Of a DNA stretch of 62,105 nucleotides, positions 10,426 through 18,493 are shown piece after piece; position 1 is the first letter of the stretch, and every line of letters starts with the position of its first letter. Below the pieces are notes generated by a model. That model was not told the origin of the DNA, searched no databases, and saw only the letters and a list, made by a program, of their open reading frames with translations. The position numbers and the translations under genes were made by a program. This DNA is from RI-153 sp963721725 (GTDB lineage: Bacteria; Chloroflexota; Anaerolineae; Caldilineales; Caldilineaceae), in assembly GCA_963721725.1 (NCBI GenBank), contig CAVRLX010000029.1, forward strand, positions 1 to 62,105, read 5' to 3'.

Positions 10426-13386
10426 TTAAGGCAACGTAATCGAGAAATTGTTGAACACAAACTCTGTCGGCTCGGTGCTGGCTTGGGACGAGCCTGTTTC
10501 CAGCCCGCTCTGCCCCACGGCAAGGTCGCTGTCCTGGAGTTCGTCCACCAATTCACCGTTGATATAAAGGCTAAGCGTATCGCCGATACAATCGATCTGG
10601 ATCAGATTACTGGCCCCCATCCCTGGGATGATGGCCTCATGGGCGGTCCAATCCACCAGTGACTCAAAGGTTTCGTCCACATACTTGCCAATCGAATAGT
10701 CACCGGCGGCACTGATCACAAAGTCGTAATAGTTGCCCCCGCTCAGACGACAGAGCAGGCCTGCCCACCCCTTTTCGCTGCCTGTGTTTTGGATAATCTC
10801 AGCCGCGGTGCTAGTGTCTGTGTACAGTCCCATGGTGGGTGCATAAAAATAGTGGGACGAATCGGGCTGAAGGGTTATCATGTAGCCACTGTCGCTATAT
10901 TCCGCCACGGTTTCGTCAATGGTGCTGTTGAACCAACCGGTGGATGGGCTGGAAAAGTCATCGGTAAAGACGACGTTTTCACCCTCGATAGCGCTAATTT
11001 CGGGCATCTCTGCAAGGCTGTTGACCACCAAATTGTCAAACTCCACGGCAATGGGCGTTGCATCGCCAGCCCAGCCAACAACGGCTACTTGCCCAACGGG
11101 GCTTGCCTCCAGTGGATATTCGGCTAAAATTTCGCCGTTCACGATCAGTTGCAGCCCGGTGTCGGCACAGACGCCCTCAATGGCATTCGTTGCGCCGCTG
11201 CCCGTGTTAATCACCGGGTTCGGTTCGCCTTGCGACTGTCCAGCGAGATAGATGGGCTGACTGGTATGTGAGATGGTATAGTGGCGACCGTCGGCGCTGA
11301 TCATAAAGACATAGAATTCGGCGTCGTCCTGCATCCCACAGATCACCCCGGCGAAGGCACGTTCGACATCTTCGGTGAATGTCATATCGACTGCCACTCG
11401 CACATTTTGAAACTCATCAATGCCACTGCTCTCTTGAGGGGCAATATGGCTCTCTTTTAACGTGGCGCTGGCCCCATACAGAAAATGGTTGGCCTCGTTC
11501 ACCTCAATGCGATAGACGCCGTCAGCATAGAATAGGCTGCCGTCCAACGCGCTGCCCACCATTAAATAGCCACCGTCACCCTCAAAATCGTCGGCAAACA
11601 GAAGACCGTCGGCGCTGGTTGCATCGGGTTGGGTATCTACTTGTGACCCAAAACCGCCGGAGGCGGCTGCGTCAGCAGCCGCCTCCTTGTCAGACATCTC
11701 CAATAGGTCCGCCGGGTCTTCCAGGCGCACCAAAATTCGATAATCATCGCCAGGCCCATAGGCGCGCACGATAATCTCATAGGTTCCCGGGATGGCTGCT
11801 GCTTGGCTCACGATCTCTGCCGAGCCAGCGTTGACACTGCTCAAGCTCAACAACGATTCCCCGCTCTCGCTGAACATGCTGACCGCCAGATCCAGATCGC
11901 TTTCGTCACCGCCCACCAGCAACACAGAAAGGATCTGCCCAGGCTCATCTACCGCCAACCGATAGATCATGCGGCCATTCTCGTCGATACTGCCTTCGGT
12001 CACTTCGCCAGAGAAGAGTTCCGGCGCAAAGTCGCCTTCTTCGGCAGTCAGGGTATAGGCCCCTTCGCCGCTGTAGCTTTGCACCTGCACATAATAGGTG
12101 CCTGCTGTTGGAGCCATGAACTGCACAAATTCGTTGGCCCCGCTGGTGGCGCTGCTCCATAACAGATCGGTCAAAGAAAGCCCTACGGCCAAATCAAAGT
12201 CGGCATCTTCCACATCTGAGGCCAGATCTACCGTCACCAGCGTACCTGCCTCGCTCACTGCAAATTCATAGTAGGTGGTTTCGCCCGACACAATCTCACC
12301 CTCGAAGGGTTCCCCATTGGGTAACACCCCCAACGGCTCGCCCTCTTCGCCGGTCACCGTCACGGTAAAGTCGACGTCTGTGCTGCTATCATAACGCTCG
12401 ACCACAACCAAGAGAGTGCCCGGCATTAATGCTTCCATCTCTACCACTAAAACGCCGTCGTCGTCAGTCGCGTAGTATTGCTGATCGGCGCTGTAGAGAC
12501 GGTTACGCACATCCACTTGCAATGCAGCCTCTTCGCTGCTGCTCTCAACTTCTACAGTCACATCGTCGTAGAAAGTGTCCAGATGCAACAGGTAGACGCT
12601 GCGGTCCGATCCTGCCAACAGCGTGCCATCCAGCGGTTCATCAAAAGCCAACACTGGGGGCTGTCCGCTCAGGAAGACAATCAATGAAAGCTCCGAACGG
12701 CGCTCAAACGGTTCGGCTGTGAGCAGATAGGTGCCGCCCTCGGTCCAGAAGGTGAGAAGATCCGTTTCGTTGCTATAGATGTACTCATAGCTAATGTCCT
12801 CCCCTTCAGCGGTGACGGTGAAAGCATCTTCCTCTCCGCCACCCACATAGAGCAAGACCTGTTGCGGGTAGCCCACATCGGGGATGGTAACCGTAGCGTA
12901 GCGCTGCTCACTCACACTCTCTTCAATATAGAGGCTGCCTGGATAGAGCTTGCCCGGCTCGCGATCACTGTCGCTCATGGTTCCAATCATGCCTAAAAGG
13001 AAGAAGTTGAGCGTTGCATCCTCTGTGGCGGTAATATCCAGCGCAATGCCGCCCGCCGTCAAGTCTAGTTCCGCATCCAACAGCCCACCTTCATAGATGA
13101 TCTCGCCCGCTTCGTCATAAACTACTAGATCGAAAAGCGCCGCGGCTTCTTCATCGTTGGTGGAGACAAGATACGCGCCGCTTTCGGGGATATAAACCGC
13201 ATAGCCCACGGTCTCGCCCGCAGCCACATCAGACAATACATACTCACCGAGTAAAATCGTCTTGTATTCCTCTTGGCTGGCAATCGCAGCCGGTTCGGCC
13301 GCCAGGGCCGAAAACGGCGACAGCAGCATGACCAGCGCAAAAAGGAAACGCAACCAACGAACTTGTTGCAAACGTTGTTTGTTCAC
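10426..13386 (-). CDS. Secreted PPC-domain and LamG-like protein, 986 residues
   Basis: A large, acidic exported protein without a recognised enzyme domain. The GTG start is preceded by GGAG about eight bases upstream. Residues 1-30 are a Sec signal (a Leu/Phe-rich core ending SALAA). Pre-peptidase C-terminal (PPC)-type beta-sandwich units are clearest at about 357-450 and 458-556, with YYEFAVSEAGTLVTV, DADFDLAV and PTAGTYYVQVQSYSGEGAYTL. An Ala/Asp linker follows at 563-590. Two LamG/DUF1080-like jelly-roll domains (about 596-790 and 805-986) each begin with FADDF or FTDDF. PPC units usually ride on secreted proteases or adhesins. Here no protease is attached, so it probably binds glycans or other surface partners. 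It is intact over 3 kb, unlike nearby genes. Confidence 0.75.
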   Translation of the reverse strand: MNKQRLQQVRWLRFLFALVMLLSPFSALAAEPAAIASQEEYKTILLGEYVLSDVAAGETVGYAVYIPESGAYLVSTNDEEAAALFDLVVYDEAGEIIYEGGLLDAELDLTAGGIALDITATEDATLNFFLLGMIGTMSDSDREPGKLYPGSLYIEESVSEQRYATVTIPDVGYPQQVLLYVGGGEEDAFTVTAEGEDISYEYIYSNETDLLTFWTEGGTYLLTAEPFERRSELSLIVFLSGQPPVLAFDEPLDGTLLAGSDRSVYLLHLDTFYDDVTVEVESSSEEAALQVDVRNRLYSADQQYYATDDDGVLVVEMEALMPGTLLVVVERYDSSTDVDFTVTVTGEEGEPLGVLPNGEPFEGEIVSGETTYYEFAVSEAGTLVTVDLASDVEDADFDLAVGLSLTDLLWSSATSGANEFVQFMAPTAGTYYVQVQSYSGEGAYTLTAEEGDFAPELFSGEVTEGSIDENGRMIYRLAVDEPGQILSVLLVGGDESDLDLAVSMFSESGESLLSLSSVNAGSAEIVSQAAAIPGTYEIIVRAYGPGDDYRILVRLEDPADLLEMSDKEAAADAAASGGFGSQVDTQPDATSADGLLFADDFEGDGGYLMVGSALDGSLFYADGVYRIEVNEANHFLYGASATLKESHIAPQESSGIDEFQNVRVAVDMTFTEDVERAFAGVICGMQDDAEFYVFMISADGRHYTISHTSQPIYLAGQSQGEPNPVINTGSGATNAIEGVCADTGLQLIVNGEILAEYPLEASPVGQVAVVGWAGDATPIAVEFDNLVVNSLAEMPEISAIEGENVVFTDDFSSPSTGWFNSTIDETVAEYSDSGYMITLQPDSSHYFYAPTMGLYTDTSTAAEIIQNTGSEKGWAGLLCRLSGGNYYDFVISAAGDYSIGKYVDETFESLVDWTAHEAIIPGMGASNLIQIDCIGDTLSLYINGELVDELQDSDLAVGQSGLETGSSQASTEPTEFVFNNFSITLP

Positions 13387-13767
13387 GCCTGAATTCTCCT
13401 TTGTCTTGGTTTGGGGGTAAACGGTGACTTCTACTGCATATTACAGGAAGGGTTGGCCGATATAAAGCAGATGCCGTACCGAGATCAACGTTTTTTTACT
13501 TCGTTCTATTACGTGGCTTTGTGGGTCAATCTTGGAACAGAATCGTTCGAGTTTTGTAGTAACCCGAGTAAACAGACCCACAGAACTTACAAACTCGAGA
13601 GGTCGAACTGGAAAAATGAACTTTTGAGCCAACTGCATAAGTACTAACCTGCCTACAGAAGGCGACGAGGATGACGCATACATAGCTCTCTCCGCCCGCA
13701 TCATAATCTAATTTAATGGGCTTGCCAACTGAATCGATTTTGAAACTTTCGCAGACAAAAAGACCAC
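13387..13767. other. Intergenic, upstream of the PPC protein
   Basis: AT-rich non-coding stretch. It contains the leader of the PPC gene (GGAG site about eight bases before its GTG). Short open frames here have no ribosome site and no family features, so I do not call a gene. Confidence 0.45.
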
Positions 13768-13818
13768 ACATCGCCAATAAAAAAACATCGCCAATAAAAA
13801 AACATCGCCAATAAAAAA
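13768..13818. repeat. Three exact 17-bp tandem repeats
   Basis: The 17-mer ACATCGCCAATAAAAAA occurs three times without a mismatch (13768-13784, 13785-13801, 13802-13818). The A6 of the last copy is also the T-run of the terminator of the poly-Asp gene on the minus strand. Confidence 0.9.
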
Positions 13819-13845
13819 CAGGGAGCAGCAGAGTGCGCTCCCTGT
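13813..13845 (-). terminator. Rho-independent terminator of the poly-Asp gene
   Basis: On the minus strand the stem ACAGGGAGC/GCTCCCTGT (13818-13826 and 13837-13845) has a 10-base loop and is followed directly by T6. It lies 21 bases past the stop of the poly-Asp protein. Confidence 0.85.
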
Positions 13846-13866
13846 TGAGATGGCTATCTAACGCAT

Positions 13867-14055
13867 TTATTCGTCGTCGTCATCGTCCCAATCATCGTCA
13901 TCATCGTCATCATCGTAGTCGTCGTCATCATCAAAATCGTCATCATCAAAATCGTCATCATCGTCATCATCGTCCCAATCATCACCCGGGGCGAGGATGA
14001 CTTCCTCTTCTTCTAGTTCAGAGTCTAGTTCAGATGCAAAGATCTGCTGTTCCAT
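13867..14055 (-). CDS. 62-residue poly-aspartate mini-protein of unknown function
   Basis: I recognise no family. The ATG has a strong AAAGGAG site nine bases upstream, and a clear terminator follows, so this is a real transcription unit. Residues 1-24 are acidic but mixed in composition (with EEEE at 15-18 and APG at 22-24). Residues 25-62 consist of Asp broken only by W27, F36, F41, Y47 and W56, plus a final Glu: 32 Asp in 38 positions. There is no Lys, Arg or His in the whole protein, giving a net charge near -41. There is no signal peptide, Cys or membrane segment. Plausible roles are a divalent-cation sink, a nucleic-acid mimic or a peptide precursor, and none is shown. No modifying enzyme is adjacent; neighbours are xseA and the PPC gene. 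Confidence 0.75.
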   Translation of the reverse strand: MEQQIFASELDSELEEEEVILAPGDDWDDDDDDDDFDDDDFDDDDDYDDDDDDDDWDDDDDE

Positions 14056-14243
14056 GAGTTTTGTCTCCTTTGCTGAAACGGTTAGGTGTTCTTGGCGGCA
14101 TTATGCCGGGCAAATAAAAATCACACAAATCGGTCCAATCCAAAAAAAGGAACCGACTGCCGGATATTATTCACGATCCGCCGCAGAATGTCGAACTCGG
14201 ATCAAAAGCGTGTGCAAAATGAGAACTGCCCCTGCAAAAATGG
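14056..14243. other. Intergenic leader of the poly-Asp gene
   Basis: Non-coding stretch between xseA and the poly-Asp gene, both on the minus strand. It presumably holds the poly-Asp promoter; I could not fix a -35/-10 pair with confidence. No stem-loop was noticed. Confidence 0.4.
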
Positions 14244-15485
14244 CTATTCCAGGCGGGAATCTTCGTCATGATGGACCCGGCGTACAGTGTACATCCCCCC
14301 GCTGCCGTGGACGTAAAGATTCTCCCCGTGGGGCGCACGCGTCGGCCCGGTGACCACACTGCCATCTTGCCGTTGAACTACGCTATAGCCGCGTGCGAGA
14401 ACGTTGGTGGGGTTAAGGCTTTGCAGCCGCAAGCGTGCCGACTCTAGTCGATCCTGCCGTTGGGCCACTTGTCGGGGCAGCGTGCGCGCCAGCCGTGTGC
14501 TAAGTTCATCCAATTGGTGCAGCGCCCGCGCCAGTTGACGGCTGGGATCCGTGCGCCGCAGGCGCGCTTGGCTCTGCATCAATTCGTCCCCATAGGCCGC
14601 GATTTGATCCTCCACAAGCGCGCCCAGCCGGGCATGGATGGCCGAAACCTGCCCCAGCCATTCCGCCCGATCCGGCACTGCCGCCGCCGCCGCTGCCGAT
14701 GGCGTGGGCATCCGCAGATCCGCCACAAAATCCACCATCGTAAAATCAGTCTCGTGGCCCACGCCGGTGATCACAGGCAGGTGGCTGGCAGCCACTGCGC
14801 GGGCGACGCGCTCGTCGTTAAAGGCCCACAGATCCTCAATGCTGCCCCCACCGCGCACCAACAAGATCACATCCAGCGGCTCGGCGGCATCAAAGAGCGA
14901 GACACCCTCGCCATACTGGTTAGCGGCTTCCAGCGCTGCCACAATGCCGGCGGGGGCTTCGCTGCCCTGCACCAGCGTATGAAAAAGCACGACCTCGACC
15001 AACGGCCAGCGTTGCGCCAGCACCCGCAACACATCGCGCAGCGCCGCCGCACCCTCACTAGTGACCACGCCCATCCGCCGTGGCTGTGCCGGGATGGGTC
15101 GCTTGCGGTCGATGTCGAACAGCCCTTCGGCCAGGAGACGCGCCTTTAATTCCTCGAATTGTGTGTAAAGTTGTCCACGCCCGGCGGGTTGCAGTTCGTC
15201 GGCATAAAACTGGTACGCGCCGCGATCTGGGTAGACATCTACATAGCCGTGGGCCAGGATCTGATCCCCTTCGCGGGGGAGCCAGCTTTGCCGATAGACA
15301 TTGCCACGCCACATCACCGAGGTAAGCGTCGCCCCGCCATCCTTCAAGCTAAAATAAATATGGCCGCTGTTGGCGCGTTTCCAATTGCTCACCTCGCCCA
15401 CAATCCAGACGTCGCGCAGAAGCTCGTCGCCAGCAAAAAGGTTGACAATATGGGTCGTGAGGGCGGAGATAGTGATTGGGTTCAT
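14244..15485 (-). CDS. xseA: Exodeoxyribonuclease VII large subunit
   Basis: Catalytic subunit of ExoVII, which degrades single-stranded DNA from both ends in the cytoplasm together with several XseB subunits. The 413 residues begin with an OB-fold DNA-binding domain (VWIVGEVSNWKRANSGHIYFSLKD, about 25-48). The catalytic domain follows, with RRMGVVTSEGAAALRDVL (about 136-153), LLVRGGGSIEDLWAFNDE and PVITGVGHETDFTMVDFVAD. The C-terminal helical region carries LARGYSVV. Length is about 40 residues short of E. coli XseA, mostly in the coiled-coil part. No xseB is visible nearby, which is unusual because the two are often paired. It is divergent from the M24 peptidase, with a 113-base gap. Confidence 0.95.
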   Translation of the reverse strand: MNPITISALTTHIVNLFAGDELLRDVWIVGEVSNWKRANSGHIYFSLKDGGATLTSVMWRGNVYRQSWLPREGDQILAHGYVDVYPDRGAYQFYADELQPAGRGQLYTQFEELKARLLAEGLFDIDRKRPIPAQPRRMGVVTSEGAAALRDVLRVLAQRWPLVEVVLFHTLVQGSEAPAGIVAALEAANQYGEGVSLFDAAEPLDVILLVRGGGSIEDLWAFNDERVARAVAASHLPVITGVGHETDFTMVDFVADLRMPTPSAAAAAAVPDRAEWLGQVSAIHARLGALVEDQIAAYGDELMQSQARLRRTDPSRQLARALHQLDELSTRLARTLPRQVAQRQDRLESARLRLQSLNPTNVLARGYSVVQRQDGSVVTGPTRAPHGENLYVHGSGGMYTVRRVHHDEDSRLE

Positions 15486-15598
15486 GGGAGCTGTTCCGTG
15501 TTGCGTATGTGACCCGTCCTGCCGTCTATCTCTGGCAGATCCATTCGCTCAATGGCATAATGGCAAGACCACACCATCATCACCTCAGGAGAGCGAGT

Positions 15599-16735
15599 AT
15601 GCACCAGGAACAACGACAACGCACGCGCCAACGGTTGGAAGAAATGGGGCTGCACCGAGCGCTTTTTACCGATCTTGCCTCTGTGAAATGGCTCACCGGC
15701 TTTAATCCCTCTGTACAACTTGGGCCTAATCTTTTCTTGGGCGGGCCAGCGCTTATCTGGTATGCCGACGGCCATTTTACCCTCGTGGTCATTGACGGGC
15801 AGGCGGGCAGCGTCGAGGCTTTAGATAGCCAGCCAGATTGCACGGTACGCACCTATGCCAGCTATACCATTGAAAAGCCTATCACGGGCGCGTCCAATCT
15901 GGCAACCGTGCTGAGCGAAGTAATCGCCGATCAGCCGGGGAGCGGCAGATCGGGCGTGGAAACCCGCGGCATGACCGTCTATTTGCATCAGACTTTGGGC
16001 GATCTCCTGCCCTTGGCTGTCACCTGGGAAGCGATTGACGATCTGTTGGTTCCGCTGCGCATGGTCAAAACCGCCGACGAGATCGCCAAACTGCGCGCGA
16101 ACTTCGCCCTGAGTGATCTCGGTCACGCTGTGGCGCGCCAGGTCACTGCGCCGGGGCTGCGCGAGATCGACGTCTGGACCGAAATCCACAGCGCCATTCA
16201 GCGCCATGTGGGCGAACGGGTTCCGCTGGGCAACGACTGTGTCGTGGGCTATCGGCACAACAATATTGGCGGCTGGCCCGGTGATCTGCGCATTGGCGAA
16301 ACTGATTCGTTGATCGTGGATCTCAGCACCGTGCGCCACGGTTATTGGTCCGACAGTTGCGCCACCTATTACGCCACGCAGCCCTCACCGGAACAGGTGA
16401 AGGCCCATCACATGATCGAAGAAGCGCTGGCCTTTGCCATCTCGTTGGTGCGGCCCGGTGTAATTTCAGGAGAGCTTGATCGCAAGGTACGCGGCTTCAT
16501 CGAAGGTCGCGGCTATGCAGTCTATCCTCACCACACCGGCCACGGCGTTGGCGTCACCGGCCACGAGGAGCCGCGCATTGTCCCCTACAACGAGATCGCG
16601 TTGCAAGCTGGCATGGTGATCATGGTGGAGCCGGGAACCTATTTCCCCGGCCAGTGGGGCGTGCGCCTGGAAGATGCGCTGCTTGTTACGGACAATGGGG
16701 CCGAGGTAATCACGACTCATCAGAAAGGTTTATAA
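15599..16735 (+). CDS. M24-family metallopeptidase (Xaa-Pro dipeptidase-like)
   Basis: A 378-residue cytoplasmic pita-bread-fold peptidase that would cleave Xaa-Pro bonds using two metal ions. The ATG at 15599 has AGGAG eight bases upstream. The N-terminal creatinase-type domain spans about 1-150. The C-terminal M24 domain has the metal ligands in order: two Asp (SLIVDLS and YWSDSCATYY), His in HHTGHGVGVTGHE, Glu in IMVEPGTYF and Glu in VRLEDALLV. All five ligands are present. Aminopeptidase, prolidase and creatinase members cannot be separated from sequence alone. It is transcribed away from xseA, and the MBL gene follows 162 bases downstream. Confidence 0.9.
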   Translation: MHQEQRQRTRQRLEEMGLHRALFTDLASVKWLTGFNPSVQLGPNLFLGGPALIWYADGHFTLVVIDGQAGSVEALDSQPDCTVRTYASYTIEKPITGASNLATVLSEVIADQPGSGRSGVETRGMTVYLHQTLGDLLPLAVTWEAIDDLLVPLRMVKTADEIAKLRANFALSDLGHAVARQVTAPGLREIDVWTEIHSAIQRHVGERVPLGNDCVVGYRHNNIGGWPGDLRIGETDSLIVDLSTVRHGYWSDSCATYYATQPSPEQVKAHHMIEEALAFAISLVRPGVISGELDRKVRGFIEGRGYAVYPHHTGHGVGVTGHEEPRIVPYNEIALQAGMVIMVEPGTYFPGQWGVRLEDALLVTDNGAEVITTHQKGL

Positions 16736-16897
16736 AATAAGCTTACGCTAAACTTAAATTCGTTGACGCTCCTGCCCCCCCTATGCTAGAATAAGCTGTT
16801 CTTGAAGCAAGCGTGCCCTTTATGCACGGCTCAGGGGAGATTACCCTCTGGGGTGACTTTAACCGTAATTTTACGAAAGCTGAAAAGGGAGAACGCT

Positions 16898-17761
16898 GTG
16901 GCGATTATCCGTACCCGGGTAGCAGATGATACATGGGTCTTTACAAGTGAAATGTATGCAGAGGTGAATGCCGGGCTGGTGGTAACGTCTGAGGGCGGAA
17001 TCCTCATTGATACGCTGCCTTTTCCGTCCGAAACCCGGCAGATTATAGAATTTGCCGAACGGGTCTGCCCTGAGGGAATCAAATATTTAATCAACACCAT
17101 TAGCCATGCCGATCACGTCTATGGCTCGTATCTTTTTCCCAATGCCGAATTGATCGCCCATGAGAAGTGCCGCGAGATGTTGATGCGCTATGGACGCAAA
17201 GCGCTGGAAGATGCGCGCGAACATACGCCGGAGCTGCTCAAGGTGGATATTCGTCTGCCCAAAATTGTCTTTAGCGAGGGCGCGGTGATCCGGCTGGGTG
17301 ATAAGACGGTGCATATGATGCATACGCCCGGCCCCAGCCCGGAGGTGGCTGTGGTCCATGTGCGCGAGGAAAAGGTGCTCTTTGCCAGCGATCTGATGAT
17401 GCCTGTGCCGCTGATTGCTACGCCATTTAGCAACATTGAGCATTACAAACAATCGTTGCGTAAACTCCATGATTTTAATCTGGAATCAATTGTCCAGGGG
17501 CATGGGGATATTCTTCTGCGCGGCGAGGTGACGAGTAGCATTGACGAGAGTGTGAAATATCTGGATGATATTCAAGCGCTGGTCGAGCGTTTGATGAACG
17601 AAGGGGCCACCAAGCACGATCTCTTGCAACATGATGTAGAGCAGTTTGGGCGCAGCCGGATTCCGCTGGGCGGGCTGGTGCAGAACTTCCATCAAGCCAA
17701 CTTGCTCTATTTGTGGGAGCGGGCACGTGCGCGCCGACGCAAAGAACGACAGGCCGCGTAA
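16898..17761 (+). CDS. MBL-fold protein with substituted metal ligands
   Basis: A 287-residue metallo-beta-lactamase-fold protein. The GTG at 16898 follows AAGGGAGA. In the HxHxDH motif, H70, D72 and H73 are present but the first His is replaced by Ile68 (text TISHADHVYGS). The third ligand, normally in PGHTP, is Pro146 (HTPGPSPE). Asp165 (FASDLMMP) and His202 (QGHGD) remain. With two of about six ligands missing, it probably binds one metal or none, so hydrolase activity is doubtful. The C-terminal 70 residues are helical and end with a basic tail. Ten bases separate it from the RNase H gene, so they are likely cotranscribed. Confidence 0.85.
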   Translation: MAIIRTRVADDTWVFTSEMYAEVNAGLVVTSEGGILIDTLPFPSETRQIIEFAERVCPEGIKYLINTISHADHVYGSYLFPNAELIAHEKCREMLMRYGRKALEDAREHTPELLKVDIRLPKIVFSEGAVIRLGDKTVHMMHTPGPSPEVAVVHVREEKVLFASDLMMPVPLIATPFSNIEHYKQSLRKLHDFNLESIVQGHGDILLRGEVTSSIDESVKYLDDIQALVERLMNEGATKHDLLQHDVEQFGRSRIPLGGLVQNFHQANLLYLWERARARRRKERQAA

Positions 17762-17770
17762 CGTATTCTC

Positions 17771-18487
17771 ATGCAAACCTTGACTACGCTGATTGACACC
17801 ATTCGCCAGCTTGCGCCTGCCCAACGCCGCCACTTGTGGCGGCGTTTGCAGGTGATGGGATTGCTGGACCGGGAGGATCTGCTCACTGACCGCGATGCTC
17901 TCCAAATTGTCCCTGCTGTACAAAAACCCTCTTCAAAACCAGTTGTGCCCCCTGCAACGCCCACCAATGGCTCTGCTGATCCCACCTATCGCTCTCCGGT
18001 GAGCGGGCGGGTGGTGGTGGGCGCTCCTCAAAAGGGAACCGAGGTCGCGCCCCTGGCAATGCGACCGTTGCCAGGCCAAGCCCCCGAAGGCCCTATTCGC
18101 CTCTTTTTTGATGGCGGCAGCAAGGGCAACCCCGGGCACGGCTATGGCAGTTATGCGCTGGATCGGCCTGCCTATCCGCGCCAAGTCGTGCGTTTACAGT
18201 TTGGCAATCGGGTCACCAATAACGAGGCGGAGTATGATACCTTGATTGCGGCGTTGGAGGCTGTGCTCAAGCGGCTGGCCGAAAATGGAGCCAATCCAGA
18301 GACTGCAAAAGTGGAAATCTGGGGCGATTCACAATTGGTGATCAATCAGGTGAATGGGGAATGGCAGTCTAACAAAGCAGAGCTGCGTATGCGCCGTGAT
18401 AAGGCCCAGGTGTTGTTAAAGCAATTTGGGCAGGCCCGTCTGCGCTATCATGGGCGAGAGAACAACGTGGATATCCTGGGCCACTAA
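17771..18487 (+). CDS. Ribonuclease HI-type protein with N-terminal extension
   Basis: A 238-residue protein. The RNase H fold spans about residues 107-238 and cleaves RNA in RNA-DNA hybrids. Acidic active-site residues are visible: Asp in LFFDGGSKGNPG, Glu in TNNEAEYDTL and Asp in EIWGDSQLVINQ. The fourth is probably Asp in NNVDILGH at the very end. The first 105 residues are not part of the enzyme: a helical segment with AQRRHLWRRL, then a Pro/Thr linker. This is not the classic hybrid-binding domain of eukaryotic RNase H1. It follows the MBL gene by nine bases and converges on the lipoprotein gene with a six-base gap. Confidence 0.85.
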   Translation: MQTLTTLIDTIRQLAPAQRRHLWRRLQVMGLLDREDLLTDRDALQIVPAVQKPSSKPVVPPATPTNGSADPTYRSPVSGRVVVGAPQKGTEVAPLAMRPLPGQAPEGPIRLFFDGGSKGNPGHGYGSYALDRPAYPRQVVRLQFGNRVTNNEAEYDTLIAALEAVLKRLAENGANPETAKVEIWGDSQLVINQVNGEWQSNKAELRMRRDKAQVLLKQFGQARLRYHGRENNVDILGH

Positions 18488-18493
18488 GGCCAC

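Noticed and set aside
13411..13647. Rightward open frame of 78 codons ahead of the poly-Asp gene
   Set aside because: No ribosome site, no family features, and it overlaps the leader of the PPC gene.
13768..13818. CRISPR-like repeats
   Set aside because: Three 17-mers are directly adjacent with no spacers, and no cas genes are present.
13997..14353. Serine-rich frame opposite the poly-Asp gene
   Set aside because: It is the antisense of GAC/GAT repeats and runs into xseA.
16802..16897. Longer N-terminus of the MBL protein
   Set aside because: The GTG at 16898 has a ribosome site and matches where the family fold begins.
17771..18487. Truncation of RNase H at its C-terminus
   Set aside because: The four acidic positions can all be placed, and a terminal LGH-type ending appears normal for related bacterial proteins.
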